Below are positions 59,360 through 64,000 of a stretch of 64,000 nt of DNA, piece by piece. Numbering within the stretch: position 1 is the stretch's first letter; each line of letters opens with the position of its first letter. Source of the DNA: Alphaproteobacteria bacterium (GTDB taxonomy: Bacteria > Pseudomonadota > Alphaproteobacteria > Rhodobacterales > Rhodobacteraceae); assembly GCA_030427405.1 (NCBI GenBank), contig JAUHXK010000001.1:248001-312000 (forward strand), written 5' to 3'. The translations under genes were made by a program, and so were the position numbers. The notes beneath the pieces were generated by a model. The model was not told where the DNA came from. It ran no database searches and was given only the letters and a program-made list of their open reading frames with translations.

Positions 59360-60193
59360 TCAGGGTCCGTCAAAAGGGCGGATATGTGACAGAGACGGCA
59401 CTCGGCGCCGCGCTTCTGTTACAGAAGTATCATCCAATTCGAAAATGTGAATGCCCGGTTCGGTCCCTGCGTCGATCAGCACCTCTCCCCAAGGAGCGAC
59501 GACAAGGCTGTGACCATAGGTGTGGCGAGTCCGGCCGCGGGTCTTGGCATGCATCCCGGACTGAGCCGGAGCAAGTACCCAACACCCGTTTTCTATGGCC
59601 CGCGCCCGCAAAAGCGGTTGCCAATGGGCGGCACCGGTAACCGGTGAAAAAGCGGCCGGAACGGTCAGGATACGCGCGCCTGCCCGTGCCAGGCCCGAAT
59701 ACAGATGTGCAAAGCGCAGATCGTAACAGACGCTCATCCCGACCGCGCCAAAGTCGGTTTCGGCAATCACGGCCCGGTCGCCGGGACGGTAATTTGCCGA
59801 TTCGCGAAATGTCTCGGTCTCGGTGACCTGCACGTCAAACATGTGGATCTTGTCATACCGTGCCACGATCTGCCCCTGCGGGCCTACCATATAAGACCGG
59901 TTGGCAAAACGGCCGTCCGCGTCGTGCGTCTTGATGGCCAGAGACCCAATCAACAGCCACACGCCAAGGGCTTGCGCCTGTTCGCGCAGGCCCGCAAGCG
60001 TCGCGTCGTCTTCCTCGTGCTGCAGCACCTGCCGCTGCCGCGTCGTGCTGGTGGACACGCAGTTCGTGACCTCTGGGGTCAGGATGAACCGGGCGCCCTG
60101 CCGCGCGGCGTCTGACATCATCGCCCGGACGACCTGCAAATTCTCGGCAGGGTCATCGGACGATGTGATTTGCAGCAGCGCCGTCTTCATCAC
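59360..60193 (-). CDS. Carbon-nitrogen hydrolase (nitrilase superfamily, Nit-type)
   Basis: A 277-residue nitrilase-superfamily amidase. The catalytic triad is visible as Glu in LTPEVTN near 41, Lys in YDKIHMFD near 113, and Cys in SVCYDLRFAHLY near 154. The sequence is close to Nit1/Nit2-type omega-amidases that repair deaminated glutathione; its overlap with a glutaredoxin gene (ATGA) fits that role but does not prove it. The start may be the second Met. Confidence 0.93.
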   Translation of the reverse strand: MMKTALLQITSSDDPAENLQVVRAMMSDAARQGARFILTPEVTNCVSTSTTRQRQVLQHEEDDATLAGLREQAQALGVWLLIGSLAIKTHDADGRFANRSYMVGPQGQIVARYDKIHMFDVQVTETETFRESANYRPGDRAVIAETDFGAVGMSVCYDLRFAHLYSGLARAGARILTVPAAFSPVTGAAHWQPLLRARAIENGCWVLAPAQSGMHAKTRGRTRHTYGHSLVVAPWGEVLIDAGTEPGIHIFELDDTSVTEARRRVPSLSHIRPFDGP

Positions 60194-60447
60194 GCCGCCA
60201 GCAGATCATCCAACCGGCCCGCGCGATCAAGATCAAAAAGATCATCACAGCCGCCGACATGGGTTTCGCCGATGAAAATCTGCGGAACTGTACGGCGCCC
60301 GCCTGCCCGCTCAATCATCTCGGGCTTGCGCTTGGGATGCAGCAAAACGTCAATTTCATTGAACGTGACGCCTTTCTGTTTCAGCAGCCGCTTGGCCGCA
60401 TGGCAAAAACCGCAAAGCGGCGAGGTGTAGATTTCGACCGGTTTCAT
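60190..60447 (-). CDS. grxC: Glutaredoxin 3
   Basis: An 85-residue glutaredoxin with the active site CGFC (TSPLCGFCHAAKRLL), cis-Pro motif RTVPQIFIG and the glutathione-binding GGCDDL. It reduces protein and glutathione disulfides and could serve ribonucleotide or arsenate reductase. It overlaps the nitrilase gene (ATGA) and follows comF by 36 bases. Confidence 0.95.
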   Translation of the reverse strand: MKPVEIYTSPLCGFCHAAKRLLKQKGVTFNEIDVLLHPKRKPEMIERAGGRRTVPQIFIGETHVGGCDDLFDLDRAGRLDDLLAA

Positions 60448-60483
60448 GATCCGTTCCCCTGAGTTGGCGTAATTCTGGGGGAA

Positions 60484-61212
60484 TTAAGTATCCTTGGCAA
60501 CGCGTGCCAGCACCAACACGAAAATATTACGCGCACCAGCCGCAAGGCAGGCCCGCGAACAGGCGGACAGGGTGGCGCCGGACGTCATCACATCGTCGAT
60601 CAGCAAGACATCGCGACCACACAGCCTGTCGCGCCGGCCCGGATGCACCGTCAGCGCCCCGGCGACGGTTTCAACCCTTTCAGCGGCGGATTTACCGTCC
60701 AGCGCAGGTGTCCGAACCTTGCGGACAAGCAGATCGGGACAATGTTCCAGCCCGGTTTCCCGCCCGATATGCTGCGCCAACAACGCAGACTGATTGTATT
60801 TTCGCCGAATCAGACGCGACCAGTGCAAGGGCACGGGCGCGATCAGCATGCCGGGGCGGAACAGGTCCCGGCCTGCCTGCGCCATCCATCGGGCAGCTGG
60901 CCGGGCCAGCTCGGGCCTGTCACCATGTTTCAGCGCCAAAATCAGCGACCGCGCCTTTCCCTGGTACAACAGCGCCGCACGCCCGTCACGCCATGGCGGC
61001 GGCGACCTGAGGCAGTCATCGCAGGTAATCCGGTGCCCGTCGGATGAGCCCGGAACCTGAGTGCCGCAGCTATCGCACACGGTACCGCCAATAAACGGCG
61101 TTTCACGCCAACAGGCAGCGCACAGCCCGAAATCCTTTTCGGTCAGCGCTCCGCATCCGATGCACTGGGGTGGGTATACCAACCCAACGGCAGTTTGAAT
61201 TCGCTGCAACAT
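60484..61212 (-). CDS. ComF-family phosphoribosyltransferase-like protein
   Basis: A 242-residue ComF protein. N-terminal zinc-binding Cys are seen as CIGCG, CAACW, CDSCG and CDDCL; the phosphoribosyltransferase-like loop DVLLIDDVMTSGATLSACSRAC lies near 203. It is related to competence protein ComF, whose exact role in uptake of DNA is unknown. Its start codon is only 16 bases from the divergent methyltransferase-like gene. Confidence 0.93.
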   Translation of the reverse strand: MLQRIQTAVGLVYPPQCIGCGALTEKDFGLCAACWRETPFIGGTVCDSCGTQVPGSSDGHRITCDDCLRSPPPWRDGRAALLYQGKARSLILALKHGDRPELARPAARWMAQAGRDLFRPGMLIAPVPLHWSRLIRRKYNQSALLAQHIGRETGLEHCPDLLVRKVRTPALDGKSAAERVETVAGALTVHPGRRDRLCGRDVLLIDDVMTSGATLSACSRACLAAGARNIFVLVLARVAKDT

Positions 61213-61228
61213 GCGATAATTGCGGCCT

Positions 61229-62059
61229 ATGAAAATGCCAGCGTCCAATCCGCCCTCTTTGTTTGATCGCAAGACACTTGCGTTGCACCGCACCCGTATT
61301 CAGGACGACGCATTGTTTCTGCACCGCGCCTGCGTGGATGAGGTGGAGGATCGCCTCTCCATGGTTAACAAGAGCTTTACGGCGCCGGCTGTCGTGACGC
61401 CTTTCGCCTCGATCTGGGAAGGCGTCCTGCCGCAGGCGACGATCGTCCCGGACGACGAAACGCTGTCGCTGACACCGGGCGCGCATGACCTTGTGATCCA
61501 CGCGATGGCGCTGCACTGGGCGAATGACCCGGTTGGCCAATTGATCCAATGCCACAGGGCCTTGCGGCCTGATGGCCTGATGCTGGTGGTCTGCCTGGGG
61601 GGTGAAACCCTGCACGAACTGCGCGCCGCCCTGGGTCAGGCCGAGGTCGAAACCTCGGGCGGGCTGAGCCCCCGCGTCGCCCCGATGGCCGAGCTTCGGG
61701 AAATGGGTGGGTTGCTGCAAAGGGCCGGTCTGGCCCTTCCCGTGGCCGATCTGGCGCGCCGTCAGGCCAGCTATCGCGATATCTATCACCTGATGCACGA
61801 CCTGCGCGCCATGGCCGAGACGAATGTTCTGGAAAACCGCCTGAAACACCCAACACGGAGGGCCATTTTCGAACGGGCGCAGCAACTGTATGCACAACAC
61901 TTTGCAACGCCCGAGGGCCGCCTGATGGCGACCTTTGACTTGGTTTGCCTGACGGGGTGGTCCCCCGATGCCAGCCAGCCAAAACCGCTCAGACCGGGCT
62001 CTGCCCGCCACAGCCTTGCCGAAGCGTTGGGAACCAAAGAAGGCAAACTGCCTGATTGA
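61229..62059 (+). CDS. Methyltransferase-like protein with a degenerate SAM motif
   Basis: A 276-residue protein aligning in pattern with BioC/NDUFAF5-like class I methyltransferases: FDRKTLALHRTR at the start, HDLVIHAMALHWANDPVGQLIQCHRALRPDGLMLV near 90-120, and the family tail YRDIYHLMHDLRAMAETN. The Gly-rich SAM motif I expected around residue 50-60 is replaced by APAVVTPFASIWEG, so ordinary SAM binding looks lost. The function may be structural, as in some complex I assembly factors. The start at 61,229 has no clear ribosome-binding site; 61,235 is an alternative. Confidence 0.88.
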   Translation: MKMPASNPPSLFDRKTLALHRTRIQDDALFLHRACVDEVEDRLSMVNKSFTAPAVVTPFASIWEGVLPQATIVPDDETLSLTPGAHDLVIHAMALHWANDPVGQLIQCHRALRPDGLMLVVCLGGETLHELRAALGQAEVETSGGLSPRVAPMAELREMGGLLQRAGLALPVADLARRQASYRDIYHLMHDLRAMAETNVLENRLKHPTRRAIFERAQQLYAQHFATPEGRLMATFDLVCLTGWSPDASQPKPLRPGSARHSLAEALGTKEGKLPD

Positions 62060-62115
62060 CGGCAGGTTTTTTCCCTTTATCTCAGTCCGGAATGCCAGAA
62101 CTCAGGAAGCCGCCA

Positions 62116-63165
62116 ATGACCGAAGCAACCCGACCCGCAAACGCGCCCTCGGACCACCCCAAGGTCAAGTCAGGACGCGTTGGCGTATTGCTGGCCAATC
62201 TTGGCACCCCCGACGATTATGGCTATTGGTCGATGCGCCGGTATCTGAACGAATTCCTGTCCGACAAACGGGTCATCGACTATCCGGCCTGGAAATGGCA
62301 GCCGATCCTTCAATCCATCATTCTGACCAAGCGCCCGTTCAGTTCGGGCGAGGCCTATAAGTCGATCTGGAACCACGACAAGGGCGAAAGCCCGCTGATG
62401 ACAATCACCAAGGACAAGACAGCCAAGCTGCGCGATGCGATGCAGGACCGCTATGGCGATCGGGTGTTGGTCGATTTCTGCATGCGCTATGGCAATCCTT
62501 CGACCAAGTCCAAGGTGCGTCAGATGGTGTCGGAAGGCTGCGACCGTATCCTGTTTTTCCCGCTATATCCGCAATACGCCGGTGCAACCACCGCCACGGC
62601 AAATGACCAGTTCTTTCGGGCGCTGATGGAAGAAACCTGGCAACCCGCCAGCCGCACCGTCCCTGCTTATTTCGACGATCCCACCTATATCGACGCCCTG
62701 GCGCAATCCGTCGAGCAGGCCTATGAGGCGCTGCCGACTCAGCCGGACATCCTGGTCTGTTCTTATCATGGCATGCCGGAAAGATACCTGCAGCAGGGCG
62801 ACCCCTATCATTGCCAATGCGCCAAGACCACGCGACTGCTGAAGGAACGGCTGGGGTGGGCCGATGATCAGCTTGTTTCGACGTTCCAGTCCCGTTTTGG
62901 ACCCGAGGAATGGTTGAAACCCTACACGGTTGATCACGTGGCCACGCTGGCCCGGCAAGGCAAAAAGAACATTGCCGTGATCGCACCGGCATTCTCTGCC
63001 GACTGCATCGAAACGCTGGAAGAAATAAACGAAGAAATCCGCGAAAGCTTTGAAGAGGCCGGGGGCGAAAGCTTTACCTATATTCCCTGCCTCAACGATC
63101 AGGACAGCCATATCGCGGCGCTAGGCGCGGTCATCACGAAAAACCTGAAAGGCTGGCTGGACTGA
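62116..63165 (+). CDS. hemH: Ferrochelatase
   Basis: HemH (349 aa) inserts ferrous iron into protoporphyrin IX, the last step of haem synthesis. Typical motifs are VLLANLGTPDDYGYWSMRRYLNEFLSD at the N-terminus, the active-site His in VCSYHGMPERYLQQGDPYHCQC near 220 and Glu in ETLEEINEE near 300. The YHCQC-type Cys may ligate a cluster as in some ferrochelatases, which is not settled. The ATG at 62,116 has AGGAAG before it. Confidence 0.97.
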   Translation: MTEATRPANAPSDHPKVKSGRVGVLLANLGTPDDYGYWSMRRYLNEFLSDKRVIDYPAWKWQPILQSIILTKRPFSSGEAYKSIWNHDKGESPLMTITKDKTAKLRDAMQDRYGDRVLVDFCMRYGNPSTKSKVRQMVSEGCDRILFFPLYPQYAGATTATANDQFFRALMEETWQPASRTVPAYFDDPTYIDALAQSVEQAYEALPTQPDILVCSYHGMPERYLQQGDPYHCQCAKTTRLLKERLGWADDQLVSTFQSRFGPEEWLKPYTVDHVATLARQGKKNIAVIAPAFSADCIETLEEINEEIRESFEEAGGESFTYIPCLNDQDSHIAALGAVITKNLKGWLD

Positions 63166-63219
63166 ACGTCCGGCCATCGCCACACACTGTCGGGCGACAG
63201 GGTTTCGGCACAAAAAAAA

Positions 63220-63241
63220 GGCGGTGGTTTGACCCACCGCC
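63220..63241. terminator. Bidirectional terminator after hemH
   Basis: GGCGGTGG-TTTGAC-CCACCGCC with eight pairs is flanked by AAAAAAAA and TTTTCTTT, ending both hemH and the convergent small gene. Confidence 0.9.
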
Positions 63242-63266
63242 TTTTCTTTGTATGTCGCTTGTCGAA

Positions 63267-63449
63267 TTAGCTTGCAGCAACAGCTGCGGCAACGACGACC
63301 AGCAGGATCAGCGGCAGGATGATGCCCTGCGACGAACCCTGGGTTTCTTCAACAACAACAGGTGCTTCAACAACCGGCTCTTCCAGGTTGCCTGCGTAAG
63401 CGGTCGAAGCAGCAGCGGTCAGTGCAGCGGCGAGAACGAGTTTCTTCAT
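63267..63449 (-). CDS. Small exported membrane-anchored protein
   Basis: A 60-residue protein with a clear signal peptide (MKKLVLAAALTAAASTAYA), an acidic Pro/Val/Glu-rich middle (NLEEPVVEAPVVVEET) and a C-terminal hydrophobic helix (IILPLILLVVVAAAVAA). GGAGG lies six bases before the ATG. Similar small proteins are common beside hemH in Roseobacter-type genomes as I recall; function is unknown. Confidence 0.8.
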   Translation of the reverse strand: MKKLVLAAALTAAASTAYAGNLEEPVVEAPVVVEETQGSSQGIILPLILLVVVAAAVAAS

Positions 63450-63588
63450 ATTAACCTCCAGAATTTGCGCGATTCCATCTCTAGGAACCGCACACCCAAG
63501 ACTTACCTCGTGGGTTTTTCTAATCAGCAATGGCACGGGAATGCAATTGCAACTTGAACCACAGGCGGGTTCGCGCGCGAAAATGTCG

Positions 63589-64000
63589 TCAAATTAGCAA
63601 CACTTGCGTGCCGACCTTCGCCATAGAGAACAGCTCGGCGATGTCCTCGTTGAACAAACCGATGCAACCGTTGGACGATCTGCGCCCGATTTTGCGCGTG
63701 TCATGCGTTCCGTGGATGCGGTAATACTTCCAGCCCAGATACAAAGCATGCGTTCCCAATGGGTTATCGGGCCCCGGCGGAATATAGTCCGGCCATTCCG
63801 GGTTTCGTTTCTTCATCGACGGCGTCGGCGACCAGCTTGGCCCTTCGACCTTGCGGATGACACTTGTCCTGCCGCGCCGCGTCAATTCTTCGGTCAGGGG
63901 CACCGACGAGGGATAAAGTTTGTAGACCGACTGGTCATCCGACCAATAATGCAACGCACGCGAGACCGTATCCACCAGGATGGCGCCGTTTCTCGTGTTC
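63589..64000 (-). CDS. L,D-transpeptidase (YkuD family), cut by the right edge
   Basis: At least 137 residues are inside the window; the frame stays open to the right edge (NTRNGAILVDTVSRALHYW...), so the true start lies outside. The catalytic motif is IHGTHDTRKIGRRSSNGCIGLFNEDI near the end, with His, Ser and the nucleophilic Cys of L,D-transpeptidases. These enzymes form 3-3 peptidoglycan cross-links or attach proteins in the periplasm. A GTG inside the frame (about 63,975) is not the likely start, because conserved residues continue upstream of it. Confidence 0.92.
   Translation of the reverse strand, partial: NTRNGAILVDTVSRALHYWSDDQSVYKLYPSSVPLTEELTRRGRTSVIRKVEGPSWSPTPSMKKRNPEWPDYIPPGPDNPLGTHALYLGWKYYRIHGTHDTRKIGRRSSNGCIGLFNEDIAELFSMAKVGTQVLLI

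Overview
The window is a piece of a high-GC alphaproteobacterial chromosome, most likely a member of the Roseobacter group (Rhodobacteraceae). This rests on the dnaA/dnaN/recF/gyrB neighbourhood, a rimP-nusA-ylxR-infB operon, three ubiquinone genes (ubiE, ubiB, ubiG), an ArsR-ArsC fusion next to gapdh-arsJ-acr3, and typical alphaproteobacterial protein sequences. No rRNA, tRNA or CRISPR array was recognised.

Bases 1 to about 18,260 look like an integrated mobile island carrying host-defence genes. From left to right these are: a frameshifted membrane protein cut by the window edge; a type I restriction-modification operon on the minus strand (hsdM-hsdS-DUF3800-relic-hsdR, followed by a 679-residue protein of unknown function); a plus-strand group with a possible abortive-infection protein, a decayed gene, a protein with a C-terminal TIR/nucleoside-deoxyribosyltransferase-like domain, and a helicase IV (HelD)-like helicase with a nuclease insert and zinc ribbons; and a P4-type tyrosine integrase. 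A tRNA-end-like hairpin just beyond the integrase is a candidate attachment site. The TIR-like/HelD-like pair and the unknown gene at the end of the hsd operon are the best candidates for undescribed systems.

Bases 18,260 to 32,640 hold three metabolic and resistance blocks. A periplasmic nitrate reductase operon (napFDAGHBC plus a small membrane protein) has an FNR-type site upstream. An arsenic operon combines arsenate reduction with ACR3 export, and arsenylation by GAPDH with ArsJ export. A cobalamin riboswitch precedes overlapping small ORFs and a ZnuABC-like metal ABC transporter, which suggests cobalt uptake.

Bases 32,640 to 64,000 are core chromosome: gyrB, a TetR/AhpD-like pair, recF, dnaN, dnaA, rpsT, an enoyl-CoA hydratase, mutM, ubiE-ubiB, a thiolase, a regulator with kbl-tdh (threonine to glycine and acetyl-CoA), an alpha/beta hydrolase, the rimP-nusA-ylxR-infB operon, a short solute-binding protein with a proline iminopeptidase, ubiG, a marR-nitrilase-grx-comF group, a degenerate methyltransferase, hemH, a small exported protein and an L,D-transpeptidase that runs off the right edge. 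Good intrinsic terminators lie between most convergent genes.
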